From Bacteroidia bacterium (GTDB lineage Bacteria > Bacteroidota > Bacteroidia > Flavobacteriales > Flavobacteriaceae), in the NCBI GenBank assembly GCA_030429955.1, contig JAUIGO010000015.1:1-55492 (forward strand): a DNA stretch of 55,492 nucleotides, written 5' to 3'. The position numbers and the translations under genes are program-made. Positions within the stretch are counted from its first letter, which is position 1. Every line of letters begins with the position of its first letter. The notes under the pieces were generated by a model, which searched no databases, was not told the origin of the DNA, and worked only from the letters and a program-made list of their open reading frames with translations. Shown here piece by piece: positions 43,052-52,411 of the stretch.

Positions 43052-43524
43052 TTAAAACGTAACTCCATCTTAATATCACTTCTTACATAAGGACTGTTTG
43101 GTTCTAAAGGCACTTCTAGAAAACCATATTTTTTATAAATGTAAATGGCATTTTCAAGCTTGGTGTTGGAGTAGAGCATAAGCCCTTTAAAATGGTTACT
43201 CTTAGCAAAATCAATACAATGTTGCATCAATTGTTGACCAATTTTATAACCACGATGTTTTGGTGACACAGCCATTTTGGTGAGTTCAAAAACACGTTCT
43301 GTTTTTATATGCATTAAAGCAACAGTACCAACAACAGCATCATCGAGTTTTGCAAAAAAGATAAAACCACCTTTGTTAATAATGTAAATTTCAGGCTTAC
43401 TTAGTACTTCTTCATCAAAAGGTTCAACATAGAAAAACGTTTTAAGCCATTCAATATTCAAATTATAGAAATCTTTAGCATAGGTGTTTTCAAAAGCGAC
43501 TATGTCTATATGTTTTGGATTCAT
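43048..43524 (-). CDS. GNAT-family N-acetyltransferase
   Basis: A 158-aa acetyltransferase. Acetyl-CoA motif A is VSPKHRGYKIGQQLMQHCID (R/QxxGxG/A form), around residues 88-107, with core strands AVVGTVALMHI and KLENAIYIYKKYGF after it. Opening NTYAKDFYNLNIEWLKTFF matches a group of GNAT proteins common in Bacteroidota. The acceptor is unknown. It runs opposite to the AAA operon and its end overlaps the last + gene by 4 bp. Confidence 0.9.
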   Translation of the reverse strand: MNPKHIDIVAFENTYAKDFYNLNIEWLKTFFYVEPFDEEVLSKPEIYIINKGGFIFFAKLDDAVVGTVALMHIKTERVFELTKMAVSPKHRGYKIGQQLMQHCIDFAKSNHFKGLMLYSNTKLENAIYIYKKYGFLEVPLEPNSPYVRSDIKMELRFN

Positions 43525-43918
43525 TCAGTATAATTTTTTGATATAAATACCAGTTTTGGTTTTAAACATGGATTCAAATGTTCAATAATTAACAAAACTT
43601 TAATTGAAGATTAAATCTTCTGTAATCCTTGTATTCATTAATGTCAGCTAAAAATGCAATCTCTATTTTAAACTATATTTTTTTATCTCACGTCCAAATT
43701 TAACACTTATTCGTATATAAGAACAAATGCCAAAGTCTAATTCATAGTTAGGCTTTTTAAAAGTGTAAACGTTAATAACTCACTTAATAAATTAAAATGT
43801 TATTAATCAAACACTTAAAATAAAAAACGATTTTTGCGGTTATAAACGGCAATAAAGTATTGGCAAACAACATTTAAAAATAAAAATTAGTAGTTAACAA
43901 AAACAAAGATTTACTATT
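43525..43918. other. 394-bp gene-free region
   Basis: No credible ORF. It contains a terminator-like hairpin on the + strand (AAGTCTAA at 43733-43740 with TTAGGCTT at 43748-43755, then T residues) although no + gene ends nearby. A small unannotated RNA or the tail of a long transcript could end there. The right half presumably holds the promoter of the gene at 43919. A near -7 box with a first-position mismatch (GATTTTTG at 43829) is present. Confidence 0.45.
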
Positions 43919-44806
43919 ATGGAAAACAAGTCAGGAAGTAATAACAACGCGTTAAAAGTTATTTTGGGTATTGCAGTTGTTCTTTTAATTGGAACATTAT
44001 TTTACACTTTTAACTTAAAAAACGAAGCTGATGAAACTCAGAAGCAATTAACAGAAGAAAAAGCCTTAGTGCTTAAAGATTTAAACAACATGGCACAACA
44101 ATATGATGTTGCTATTGGTGAAAATGAAGCAGCAAACCAAAAATTGGTTGAAGCTAGAGAGCGTATTGAAGGTTTAATGGATTCATTGAAAGTGTCTGAA
44201 AACAGTGTAAAAAGCCTTTGGCGTTATAAGAAGCAATTCTTAGCACTTCAAGATGAAATGGAAACGTTAATGGAAGAGAATTCTGCATTAAAAGCTTCAA
44301 ATGCTTTATTAGCAACTAGCTTAGATAGCACTAAAATTCAACTTCAAGATCGTATCGTATTTAACGATTCATTATTAGCTCAAAATACTGAGTTGGCAAC
44401 TATTGTTGAAGATGCAGCTGTATTATCTACAGTAGGTTTAAAAGGTTTTGGAGTTATCGTGAGAAGTTCAGGTAAATTAATTCCAACTGAACGTGCTGGA
44501 AGAGCAGATAAAGTAAGAGTATGCTATACTGTTGCCAAAAACAAATTAGTAGCTCCTGGTGATAAAGAATTTTTTGTTCAGGTTTTAGATCCTAATGACA
44601 ATGTTTTAGGATTGAATGAGCAAATTCAATTTGATGAAAATGTATTAAACTATAGCTTGATTAGTAAATTTAACTACGAAAGCGATAACCTAGATATTTG
44701 TGAGTTTGTTGAAGCTAAAGGTAAAGATTTTGAAAAAGGACGTTACATCGTTAACGTGTTTGACCAAAACAATTTAGTGTCATCATCTCAATTCGAACTT
44801 AAGTAG
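43919..44806 (+). CDS. Membrane-anchored coiled-coil protein with C-terminal beta domain
   Basis: A 295-aa protein: a polar N-terminus, one membrane helix (VILGIAVVLLIGTLFYTF, about 15-33), a periplasmic coiled coil (about 35-165) and a C-terminal beta-rich domain (about 170-295). The last begins VGLKGFGVIVRSSGKLIPTE and contains VRVCYTVAKNKLVAPGDK. I know similar proteins from other Flavobacteriia but no assigned function. The topology suggests a periplasmic structural or tethering role. It is a single gene ended by a strong terminator. Confidence 0.8.
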   Translation: MENKSGSNNNALKVILGIAVVLLIGTLFYTFNLKNEADETQKQLTEEKALVLKDLNNMAQQYDVAIGENEAANQKLVEARERIEGLMDSLKVSENSVKSLWRYKKQFLALQDEMETLMEENSALKASNALLATSLDSTKIQLQDRIVFNDSLLAQNTELATIVEDAAVLSTVGLKGFGVIVRSSGKLIPTERAGRADKVRVCYTVAKNKLVAPGDKEFFVQVLDPNDNVLGLNEQIQFDENVLNYSLISKFNYESDNLDICEFVEAKGKDFEKGRYIVNVFDQNNLVSSSQFELK

Positions 44807-44830
44807 TAGTAACTTTTGATTGGTTGGTTG

Positions 44831-44868
44831 AAAAAGCCTCAAGCGATTCTTTGCTTGAGGCTTTTTTT
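44831..44868. terminator. Bidirectional terminator
   Basis: AAAAA-GCCTCAAGC (44836-44844 core) with GCTTGAGGC-TTTTTTT (44853-44861 core), 8-nt loop, between converging genes. Confidence 0.93.
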
Positions 44869-46102
44869 ATATCACTTCACCATTAATAATCACAGAATCT
44901 ATATGATTATCACCAAAAGCATAAGGCAAATAGTTATAACTAGGCACAGCTTTAGTTATAATTAAATTGGCTTTTTTTCCTCTTGTAATACTACCATAAT
45001 AATTACTTATTCCCATAGCATAAGCACCATTAATGGTTGCTGCATTGATGGCCTCTTCAGGTGTCATTTTCATTTTTATACAAGCAGTGCTTACTACAAA
45101 ATTCATATTTCCACTTGGTGTAGAACCAGGATTGTAATCTGTAGCTAAAGCAAGGGGAAGTCCAGCATCTATAAGCCTTCTAGCAGGCGTATAAGGAATG
45201 CTTAAAAAGTAAGAACACGAAGGCAGAGCAACAGGCATTGTATCGCTTCCTTGTAAAGCAGTTATATCGTCGTCGTTCAGTTCTTCAAGATGGTCTACAG
45301 AAAGTGCATTGTACTTGACACCAAGTGCAACACCACCAAAAGCATTGAATTGGTTGACGTGTATTTTAGGGATTAAGCCATGCTTTTTTCCAGCTATCAA
45401 AATACGTTCAGTGTCTTCTAAAGAGAAGTAACCTTTTTCGCAAAATACATCAATATAGCTTGCTAGTTTTTCTTCTGACACACGCGGAATCATTTCGCTG
45501 ATAACCAAATCCAAATAATCTTCTTTATTGTTTTTGTAAAGGCTAGGTAAGGCATGAGCACCTAAAAATGTAGCTTTAACCTTAATTGGAAACTTTTGCT
45601 TGATGCGTTTTATAACACGCAGCATTTTTATCTCTGCTTCCATAGTTAAGCCATAACCAGACTTAATTTCTAGAGCTCCAGTACCAAGTTTCATAACGTC
45701 TTTAACACGTTTTACGGATTGCTCATATAAATCGGTTTCACTTGTTTTATTAAGCGTAGCAGCCGAATTTAAAATTCCACCACCACGATTGGCAATTTCT
45801 TCATAACTCAGACCATTAATTCTATCAACAAATTCCTGTTCTCTATGCCCAGCATAAACAATATGAGTGTGACTGTCACACCAAGCAGGAAGCACTATTT
45901 TTCCTTCTGCATCAATAACTTCATCTGTATCAGACTTAATGATGTCATCCATACTTCCATAATCAACAATGGTATCGTCTTCAATTAAAACATAAGCATT
46001 TTTTAAGGTTGGAAGGACTTTCATGTCTTTGCCAGAAACTTTCAAGACATTAGAATCTCTTACTTGTAATAATTCTTTTATGTTGATAATGAGAATGGAC
46101 AT
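44867..46102 (-). CDS. hutI: Imidazolonepropionase HutI
   Basis: Hydrolyses 4-imidazolone-5-propanoate to N-formimidoyl-L-glutamate, third step of histidine breakdown. An amidohydrolase-superfamily protein of 411 aa, normal length. Metal-site motifs are CDSHTHIVYAGHREQEF, the His of FLGAHALP, the His of IHVNQFNAFGG, VDHLEEL and ATDYNPGS. No other hut gene (hutH, hutU, hutG) is adjacent, so the pathway must be completed by genes elsewhere. Confidence 0.96.
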   Translation of the reverse strand: MSILIINIKELLQVRDSNVLKVSGKDMKVLPTLKNAYVLIEDDTIVDYGSMDDIIKSDTDEVIDAEGKIVLPAWCDSHTHIVYAGHREQEFVDRINGLSYEEIANRGGGILNSAATLNKTSETDLYEQSVKRVKDVMKLGTGALEIKSGYGLTMEAEIKMLRVIKRIKQKFPIKVKATFLGAHALPSLYKNNKEDYLDLVISEMIPRVSEEKLASYIDVFCEKGYFSLEDTERILIAGKKHGLIPKIHVNQFNAFGGVALGVKYNALSVDHLEELNDDDITALQGSDTMPVALPSCSYFLSIPYTPARRLIDAGLPLALATDYNPGSTPSGNMNFVVSTACIKMKMTPEEAINAATINGAYAMGISNYYGSITRGKKANLIITKAVPSYNYLPYAFGDNHIDSVIINGEVI

Positions 46103-46110
46103 ACGAAACT

Positions 46111-46140
46111 TTGTAAGTTTTAATTAAAGCTATAAATTTA
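46111..46140 (+). promoter_or_regulatory. Promoter for the racemase/Crp gene pair
   Basis: TTG (46111-46113), 19-bp spacer, TAAATTTA (46133-46140; one mismatch to TAnnTTTG at the last base), 21 bp before the ATG at 46162. Confidence 0.5.
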
Positions 46141-46161
46141 GGACAAAAATATAATCTTTTA

Positions 46162-46866
46162 ATGCAAACCATAGGATTAATTGGTGGAATCACACCACAA
46201 TCAACCATCATGTATTATCAAGTGCTTAACGATCTTGCGGCGCAAACATTTGGTGGAATACATTCGTGTAAAGTCATTTTAAACTCACTGGATTTTGGTG
46301 AGATTTCTGAACTGCAATCACAAAGCCGTTGGGATAAATTAGATAGCATCATGCAAGATGCTGCCTTAAGTTTGGAAAAATCTGGAGCAAATTTGATCGT
46401 GATTTGTGCTAACACAATGCATTTATGTGTTGAAGCTATAAAGCGAGTTGTGACTATTCCTGTGGTTCATATCGCAGAAGCAACTGCAAAAAGTATATTA
46501 GATAAGAATATAATAAAAGTAGCGCTATTGGGTACAAAATACACCATGGAAAAGCCTTTTTTTAAAGAGATCTTGAAATCGTTTGGTATTGAAACCATTA
46601 TTCCTGATGAAAGCGATCGAGACACAATTCATAAGGTTATTTATGAAGAATTATCCAAGGGATTGTTGCTAGATGATTCAAAGAAGGCTTACCTAGAAAT
46701 CATTAAAAAGTTGATTAAAGAAGGAGCAGAAGGTATCATTTTAGGTTGTACTGAAATTCCGTTGTTAATTAAACAAGATGATGTATCAGTCCCTGTTTTT
46801 GACACGACAACAATTCACGCAACAACAGCATTTGAACGTGCTCAGCAATCAATCAAAATTGTTTAA
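46162..46866 (+). CDS. Aspartate/glutamate racemase family protein
   Basis: A 234-aa PLP-independent racemase. The N-terminal LIGGITPQSTIMYYQVLN and paired catalytic cysteines (VICANTMHL near residue 83 and ILGCTEIPLL near 194) fit the YgeA-like amino-acid racemase group. Substrate stereochemistry and preference are unknown; MurI is unlikely because the pattern is closer to broad-specificity aspartate racemases. It starts 59 bp upstream of the divergent hutI start. The following Crp-type regulator starts 3 bp after its stop. Confidence 0.9.
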   Translation: MQTIGLIGGITPQSTIMYYQVLNDLAAQTFGGIHSCKVILNSLDFGEISELQSQSRWDKLDSIMQDAALSLEKSGANLIVICANTMHLCVEAIKRVVTIPVVHIAEATAKSILDKNIIKVALLGTKYTMEKPFFKEILKSFGIETIIPDESDRDTIHKVIYEELSKGLLLDDSKKAYLEIIKKLIKEGAEGIILGCTEIPLLIKQDDVSVPVFDTTTIHATTAFERAQQSIKIV

Positions 46867-46869
46867 ATC

Positions 46870-47445
46870 ATGAATCAAAATTTAAAGTTTTTGCAAGGCT
46901 TTGGAGATATTTCCGAAGCATCCTTTAAAAAGCTCAAAAAATTAGCGACTTTTCGTAAAGTACCTGCCAATACATTATTGGCCGAAGCAGGAACCGTTCA
47001 GAAAAATCTATATATGTTGGTTTCAGGTGTCATTAGTGCTTACGTAACTTCAGAATCTGGAAAACATTTTAGCAAACGATTATTTACGCCAATTTCATTT
47101 GCTGGTGCATTAACAGCAATACTTAAAGATGAACCTACTAAAGTAAACTACTTAACATTAACAGATTGTAAGATCTATGAAATGAATTTTCACGACTTTA
47201 AAGATTTATGCAGAGAGGAGTTTGAAATAGGTAGATTGTATGTAAAAGTGTTAGAACACGCTTTTATAGCTTACGAAGATCGCAATTTGGACTTAATGAG
47301 ACTAAATGCTACAGAGAGCTATCTGAAATTGAGGAAACAGATACCAGATATTGATAATTTAATACCACAATACCAAATAGCATCCTATTTGAATATTACT
47401 CCAGTTCAGTTAAGTAGAATAAGAAAACAACTTAATTTTATTTAA
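46870..47445 (+). CDS. Crp/Fnr-family transcriptional regulator
   Basis: A 191-aa protein. An N-terminal cyclic-nucleotide-binding-like beta-barrel (about 20-120, with LLAEAGTVQKNLYMLVSGVI) is followed by a dimer helix and a C-terminal helix-turn-helix (YQIASYLNITPVQLSRIRKQ). The effector is unclear because the phosphate-binding cassette is not typical of cAMP binders. It is co-transcribed with the racemase. Confidence 0.9.
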   Translation: MNQNLKFLQGFGDISEASFKKLKKLATFRKVPANTLLAEAGTVQKNLYMLVSGVISAYVTSESGKHFSKRLFTPISFAGALTAILKDEPTKVNYLTLTDCKIYEMNFHDFKDLCREEFEIGRLYVKVLEHAFIAYEDRNLDLMRLNATESYLKLRKQIPDIDNLIPQYQIASYLNITPVQLSRIRKQLNFI

Positions 47446-47553
47446 GTCATTAACATAGGTTAATTAATTTTTAATTTATAATTGTTAGCTTTGGATTATT
47501 ATCGAAAATAGATTTTCCTAAATATATATTAATAGCTAACTAAATTTGAAAGA

Positions 47554-47581
47554 AGCAGGTGACTTTTGTTCCTGCTTTTTT
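47554..47581. terminator. Terminator between the Crp gene and the converging VCBS gene
   Basis: AAGCAGG (47554-47560) and CCTGCTT (47572-47578) with an 11-nt loop, followed by T residues. Confidence 0.8.
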
Positions 47582-47588
47582 ATATAAT

Positions 47589-49001
47589 TTATTGTTTGAT
47601 AAACTTATATGTTTGTTTTAACTCTTTAAACTTCATTATATAAATTCCAGATTGAAGTGAAGAAATATCCAAAGGAAAATTTCTATTCAGAGTAGACTCC
47701 ATGATTTTTTTTCCTAAAAGATCGTAAATTGAAATTTCATAATTTTCAGATGCTATATCATTCAAATACAGTTTACTAGAAGCTGGATTCGGATAAATTT
47801 TAAAAGGGCTATTTGTCAGGTCATTAGTAGAAAGTGTGATTTTTTGATTATTGAAAACATTCACGTCATCATCATTGTATGCAACCGTTGCAATATCTAA
47901 ATCGCCATCATTTTCAAAATCTGAAAAGGTAATGGTATAAGCTTGACTTTGGGTATCGTCTATTACAATTTCAGAATTAAAACCACCAGCTCCATTGTTT
48001 TTGTACCATACAATATCATTTCCACCACCAGAAGTTGCACTGGTTAAAACAAAATCTTTAAATGAATCGTTATCCAGATCCCTTAAATCTAAACACGCTG
48101 GATTAGCAATACTGGTCGTTAATACAGTTTCAGCGTAAGTAGCAGTTCCTGGACTTATTTGAGTGCGTTTAAACCAAGAAGGACTTCCTAATAAATCGGT
48201 TACTAAAATATCTAAACTGTTATCTCCATCAACATCTTCAGCCATGATACTAAATATATAATCTTTCTCATTGATAGAAACATCATTGGTGTCAGCTGTA
48301 AAAATCCCATTTCCATCATTATAAAATACTTTTATGACACAATCGTTTGGAGTTCCAAAAGCTACAGAACTTGCTATAACAGCATCAATGTCACCATCAA
48401 AATCAATATCCTTTACTGCATAAGCTCCTGGACTTAAAATAGTGTTGTCAATAATGTTTTTAGTACTAAAGTTTCCTCTTCCATCATTGGAAAACCAAAC
48501 AACTTCATTTCCTGTATATGACGACACTGTAACATCTAACGTTGAGTTATTATCAATTTGCCTGACATACACTTGACTTGGCCCAGTTACAGATGAAGAG
48601 ATTATTTGTTCAGGACCAAAATTTCCAGAGCCATCATTGGCAAACCACACCAATTTGTTGTCGTTATACGATGTGGTTACCACATCATTAAAACCATCTC
48701 CATTCAGATCTGCAATGGCAACACCTCCAGCACTATTTAAAGTAGAACTGATTGAAGGACTTTGAACTGTAAAAACTCCAGTGCCATCATTTTTTAACCA
48801 ATACACAGAATTTCCTAAAGTCGTAGAAACCACAATATCTGGAAAAGCATCATTATCAATCAAGCCAGAAGCAATATTATAAGGAGCATTTCCACCACCT
48901 GTTGGTAGGGAGATAGATTGCGTTTTATTAAAAGTCGTTTGAGAATTTAATGAAACACATATAAAAAGTGCTAAAATTATGACGAGAGTCTCTTTTTTCA
49001 T
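47589..49001 (-). CDS. Secreted FG-GAP/VCBS repeat protein with T9SS sorting tail, paralogue 1
   Basis: A 470-aa exported protein. I start at MKKETLVIILALFICVSLNSQ (ATG 49001); the longer frame to 49058 adds an implausible N-terminus. The body is a beta-propeller of about seven VCBS/FG-GAP repeats recognisable by DLNGDGFNDVV, DIDFDGDIDAV, DVDGDNSLDIL and DFENDGDLDIA, with calcium-binding-like Asp patterns. The tail of about 75 residues (FKIYPNPASSKLY onward) is a type IX secretion signal. Paralogue of the next gene, with its own terminator. Likely a surface or secreted adhesin or enzyme-associated propeller of unknown ligand. Confidence 0.9.
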   Translation of the reverse strand: MKKETLVIILALFICVSLNSQTTFNKTQSISLPTGGGNAPYNIASGLIDNDAFPDIVVSTTLGNSVYWLKNDGTGVFTVQSPSISSTLNSAGGVAIADLNGDGFNDVVTTSYNDNKLVWFANDGSGNFGPEQIISSSVTGPSQVYVRQIDNNSTLDVTVSSYTGNEVVWFSNDGRGNFSTKNIIDNTILSPGAYAVKDIDFDGDIDAVIASSVAFGTPNDCVIKVFYNDGNGIFTADTNDVSINEKDYIFSIMAEDVDGDNSLDILVTDLLGSPSWFKRTQISPGTATYAETVLTTSIANPACLDLRDLDNDSFKDFVLTSATSGGGNDIVWYKNNGAGGFNSEIVIDDTQSQAYTITFSDFENDGDLDIATVAYNDDDVNVFNNQKITLSTNDLTNSPFKIYPNPASSKLYLNDIASENYEISIYDLLGKKIMESTLNRNFPLDISSLQSGIYIMKFKELKQTYKFIKQ

Positions 49002-49035
49002 TTTCTTTTTTTTGCAAATCGTTTGATAGTAAATA

Positions 49036-49063
49036 TAAAAAAAGCAAGTGGATTGCACTTGCT
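49036..49063 (-). terminator. Terminator after the second VCBS gene (minus strand)
   Basis: AGCAAGTG (49043-49050) and CACTTGCT (49056-49063) with loop GATTG. On the minus strand it is followed by seven T residues. It separates the two VCBS transcripts. Confidence 0.88.
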
Positions 49064-49089
49064 CATTTTATTGAAATATGTATTAAAAC

Positions 49090-50496
49090 TTACTGTTTCA
49101 CAAATTTGAGATTTGTGTTATAATCATCAAATTTAAGAATGTAAATACCATTGTTTAGTTTTGACACATCAAGAGTATTAGAATTTTGTAAAGTTGAACT
49201 TAATACTTTTTTCCCTAAGATATCATAAACAGAAACTTTAAAACTCTCAGCAAATGGTACTTTAAAATTTAATATGTTTTTTGTTGGGTTAGGGAAGATG
49301 TTGAATTTTTTGAAAGTGATATCATTAACAGATAAATTTATTAGCTGATTGTCAAAAATATTAATATTATCATCAAAGTATGCTGCAGAAGCAATATCTA
49401 AATCAGCATCGTTGTCAAAATCGCCAAACGCTATCGTAAAAGGTTGATTTTGTACAATGCTAATAACGTCTTCAGAAGCAAATGAACCAGCACCATTATT
49501 TTTGAACCAAACAAGATCATTTCCTGCTCCAGAAGCTCCAGTACTTAAAACAATATCTTTTAAGGCATCATTATCTAAATCTTGAAAAGAAATAGTTGCA
49601 GGATTAGCAATGGTTGTAGTAAGAATAGTTTCAGAGTATGTTGCAGTTCCTGGCGAAACTTGAGTTCTGTTGTACCAAGACGCGTTTCCGTATAAGTCAG
49701 ATGACAATATATCCATATCTGAATCATTATCAACATCAGCAATAAAAACACTCCACATATAATCTTTCGTGTTATTTGCAACTGGGTTAGTGTCTACAGT
49801 AAAAGCACCAGAACCATCATTATAATAAACTTCTATTTTGCTATCATTACCTCCAGGATTTACACCAATAGCATTACTAACAACAGCATCAACATCAGTA
49901 TCACCATCAATATCTGCAATATCAAAAGCAGCTACATTTGTAAAAGAACTTGCAATGGTGTTTTTAGTTCCATTAAAATGAGGGTCAGCTCCACTATTTG
50001 ATATCCATACTAATTCATGTGAATAATAGTCTGATACAGCAATATCTAAAGTACCATTGCCATCAATATCTTTTACAACTACAAATGAAGCACCAAAACT
50101 CGGAAAACTTGCTACCAAATTTTCAGTTCCAAAATTTCCAGATCCATCATTGGCAAACCATAATACTTTATCACTAGCACTTACAATGATATCATTGCCA
50201 TTAATACCATCAATATCAGCTATAGCAACAGAATTAGGATAATAATAACCTCCTGCTCCAATAGCAATTGGAGACCCAAAATTTCCTGTGTCATCATTCT
50301 CCAGCCAACTAAACAAGCCATTTCCAGAAGATGCATATAAAATATCGGCATCACCATCACCATCTAAGTCACCAGTGGCTATTGCATAAGGATCAGCTGT
50401 TCCTGCAAGTGAGACTGTTTGATTTAATGTAAATGTAGTTTGAGCATTTATTGTTATACTAGTAATAACAATTAATGTAAGTAAAGTTTTTTTCAT
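49090..50496 (-). CDS. Secreted FG-GAP/VCBS repeat protein with T9SS sorting tail, paralogue 2
   Basis: A 468-aa exported protein with the same architecture as the gene downstream. Signal peptide (MKKTLLTLIVITSITINAQ), then repeats such as DLDGDGDADIL, DIDGNGTLDIAV, DIDGDTDVDAV and DVDNDSDMDIL, and a sorting tail (FNIFPNPTKNILNFKV onward). Segments such as WYNRTQVSPGTATYSETILT are nearly identical to the paralogue (there WFKRTQISPGTATYAETVLT), showing a recent tandem duplication. Confidence 0.9.
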   Translation of the reverse strand: MKKTLLTLIVITSITINAQTTFTLNQTVSLAGTADPYAIATGDLDGDGDADILYASSGNGLFSWLENDDTGNFGSPIAIGAGGYYYPNSVAIADIDGINGNDIIVSASDKVLWFANDGSGNFGTENLVASFPSFGASFVVVKDIDGNGTLDIAVSDYYSHELVWISNSGADPHFNGTKNTIASSFTNVAAFDIADIDGDTDVDAVVSNAIGVNPGGNDSKIEVYYNDGSGAFTVDTNPVANNTKDYMWSVFIADVDNDSDMDILSSDLYGNASWYNRTQVSPGTATYSETILTTTIANPATISFQDLDNDALKDIVLSTGASGAGNDLVWFKNNGAGSFASEDVISIVQNQPFTIAFGDFDNDADLDIASAAYFDDNINIFDNQLINLSVNDITFKKFNIFPNPTKNILNFKVPFAESFKVSVYDILGKKVLSSTLQNSNTLDVSKLNNGIYILKFDDYNTNLKFVKQ

Positions 50497-50544
50497 AATA
50501 TTGAGATTAAGTTTAATATTCGGTTTTTGTTGTTAATGTATTCT

Positions 50545-51939
50545 TTATAAGTTACCAATCATATCTTCAGGTTTAACCCAGGCATCATATTCTTCAGCAG
50601 TGACGTAACCTAAATTGATAGCTTCTTCTTTAAGTGTTGTTCCATTTTTATGCGCTGTATTGGCAATTTCAGCGGCTTTATAATAACCAATCTTTGTATT
50701 TAAAGCTGTGACTAACATCAAAGAATTGTTTAGTAATTGTTTAATAACTAAATGATTAGGTTCTATGCCTACTGCACAATGTACGTTAAAACTTTCACAT
50801 GCATCGCCTAAAAGTTGAGCAGATTGCAAAACATTAGCAGCCATCATTGGTTTAAACACATTTAATTCATAATGACCTTGTGTCCCTCCAACTGTTACTG
50901 CTACGTCATTTCCCATCACTTGTGCACAAACCATTGTCAATGCTTCGCATTGTGTAGGATTTACTTTTCCTGGCATAATGCTGCTTCCTGGTTCGTTAGC
51001 CGGAATAATGATTTCACCAATACCAGAACGAGGGCCTGAAGCCATCATCCTAATATCATTAGCTATTTTGTTTAATGAAACAGCTAATTGTTTCAAGGCG
51101 CCATGTGTTTCTACCAAAGCATCATGTGCGGCTAGAGCTTCAAATTTATTGGAAGCAGTAACAAAAGGCAAACCTGTAAACTCAGCAATATATTTTGCGA
51201 CTAAAACATCGTAACCTTTTGGCGTATTTAGTCCTGTACCAACTGCTGTTCCTCCAAGAGCCAATTCACTTAAGTGAGGTAAAGTATTTTTCAATGCTTT
51301 TAGACCATGGTTTAATTGAGATACATAACCAGAAAATTCCTGACCTAAGGTTAGAGGTGTTGCATCCATTAAATGCGTTCTACCAATTTTAACGACATCT
51401 TTAAAATCAGTTGATTTTTTTTGAAGTGTATCACGTAAAGCTTCAATCCCTGGAATGGTTACTTCTACAATTTTTTTATAGGTAGCAATATGCATTCCTG
51501 TAGGAAAGGTGTCGTTTGAAGATTGTGATTTATTTACATCATCATTGGGTTGTATGGTTTTTTCACCTTCTCCAATAGTTTTACCAGCGAGTTGATGCGC
51601 TCTATTGGCAATGACTTCATTCACATTCATATTGCTTTGTGTACCAGAACCAGTTTGCCAAATAACCAAAGGGAATTGGTCATCATGCTTTCCAACTAAA
51701 ATTTCATCACAGACTTTAGCAATTAAATCTCTTTTTTGCTCAGTAAGTACACCAAGTTCGCAATTGGTAAAAGCAGCAGCTTTTTTTAAGTAGGCAAAAC
51801 CATATATAATTTCTAGAGGCATAGAAGCTGGTGCTCCTATTTTAAAATTATTCCTTGAGCGTTCTGTTTGTGCTCCCCAAAGTTTATCAGCAGGCACTTG
51901 AACATTGCCCATTGTATCTTTTTCTATTCTAAAACTCAT
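50545..51939 (-). CDS. fumC: Fumarate hydratase, class II (FumC)
   Basis: A 464-aa oxygen-stable, iron-free fumarase interconverting fumarate and malate in the TCA cycle. Family motifs are [47 protein letters not shown] and the active-site loop [15 protein letters not shown] (Ser near residue 320). Length and order match FumC rather than aspartase, whose active-site loop is similar, but the THLMDATP segment favours fumarase. It is monocistronic and divergent from the small membrane gene at 52161. Confidence 0.95.
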   Translation of the reverse strand: MSFRIEKDTMGNVQVPADKLWGAQTERSRNNFKIGAPASMPLEIIYGFAYLKKAAAFTNCELGVLTEQKRDLIAKVCDEILVGKHDDQFPLVIWQTGSGTQSNMNVNEVIANRAHQLAGKTIGEGEKTIQPNDDVNKSQSSNDTFPTGMHIATYKKIVEVTIPGIEALRDTLQKKSTDFKDVVKIGRTHLMDATPLTLGQEFSGYVSQLNHGLKALKNTLPHLSELALGGTAVGTGLNTPKGYDVLVAKYIAEFTGLPFVTASNKFEALAAHDALVETHGALKQLAVSLNKIANDIRMMASGPRSGIGEIIIPANEPGSSIMPGKVNPTQCEALTMVCAQVMGNDVAVTVGGTQGHYELNVFKPMMAANVLQSAQLLGDACESFNVHCAVGIEPNHLVIKQLLNNSLMLVTALNTKIGYYKAAEIANTAHKNGTTLKEEAINLGYVTAEEYDAWVKPEDMIGNL

Positions 51940-52103
51940 TGTAATTATTACGTTTAATACAACAAAATTACAATTTATTGTGCTTTTGTTTTAGGGTTTA
52001 ATGGTTTATTTATTAGGAATTTATTGTTAATAAAATGTATTTTGTTTTAGATATTATTAAAAATATAAAGTTAATATCCTGTTAATAAATCTCATTTTTA
52101 CTG

Positions 52104-52134
52104 TTGTGTAACAAAATTTGTTGCATTATCTTTG
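52104..52134 (+). promoter_or_regulatory. Near-ideal Bacteroidota promoter
   Basis: TTG (52104-52106), 20-bp spacer, TATCTTTG (52127-52134). Both elements fit the consensus, and the start codon at 52161 lies 26 bp downstream. Confidence 0.8.
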
Positions 52135-52160
52135 TACAAGATTTATAAAACACACCAATT

Positions 52161-52340
52161 ATGTTTGATTTTGATCAGTATTTAGGATTCTTAGCATTTT
52201 TATCAATATTAACTTTAGGATTTTGGTTAATGATTTTTTTATTGACTTTTGTAATCCCTTATTGGATTGGTGGAGCCCTTATAGAAAGAATGAAAGAAAT
52301 TAGAGCAGAAAAAAAAGCTAAACGTCAAACAATTCAATAG
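52161..52340 (+). CDS. 59-aa single-pass or hairpin membrane protein
   Basis: ATG 52161 to TAG 52340. About 35 hydrophobic residues (GFLAFLSILTLGFWLMIFLL and continuing FVIPYWIGGAL) are followed by a strongly basic C-terminal helix (ERMKEIRAEKKAKRQTIQ). It is framed by a near-consensus promoter and a strong terminator, which is good evidence that it is a real, separately expressed gene. No family recognised. It may be a regulator of a larger membrane complex or a stress membrane peptide. Confidence 0.75.
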   Translation: MFDFDQYLGFLAFLSILTLGFWLMIFLLTFVIPYWIGGALIERMKEIRAEKKAKRQTIQ

Positions 52341-52361
52341 CTTTTAATTGTTTAATGATAT

Positions 52362-52392
52362 AAAAAAAGGAAGCCATTTGGCTTCCTTTTTT
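52362..52392. terminator. Bidirectional terminator
   Basis: AAAAAAA-GGAAGCC / GGCTTCC-TTTTTT with an ATTT loop (52369-52375 with 52380-52386), between the small membrane gene (+) and the TonB receptor gene (-). Confidence 0.93.
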
Positions 52393-52411
52393 AATTTATA
52401 TACTCTTTATA

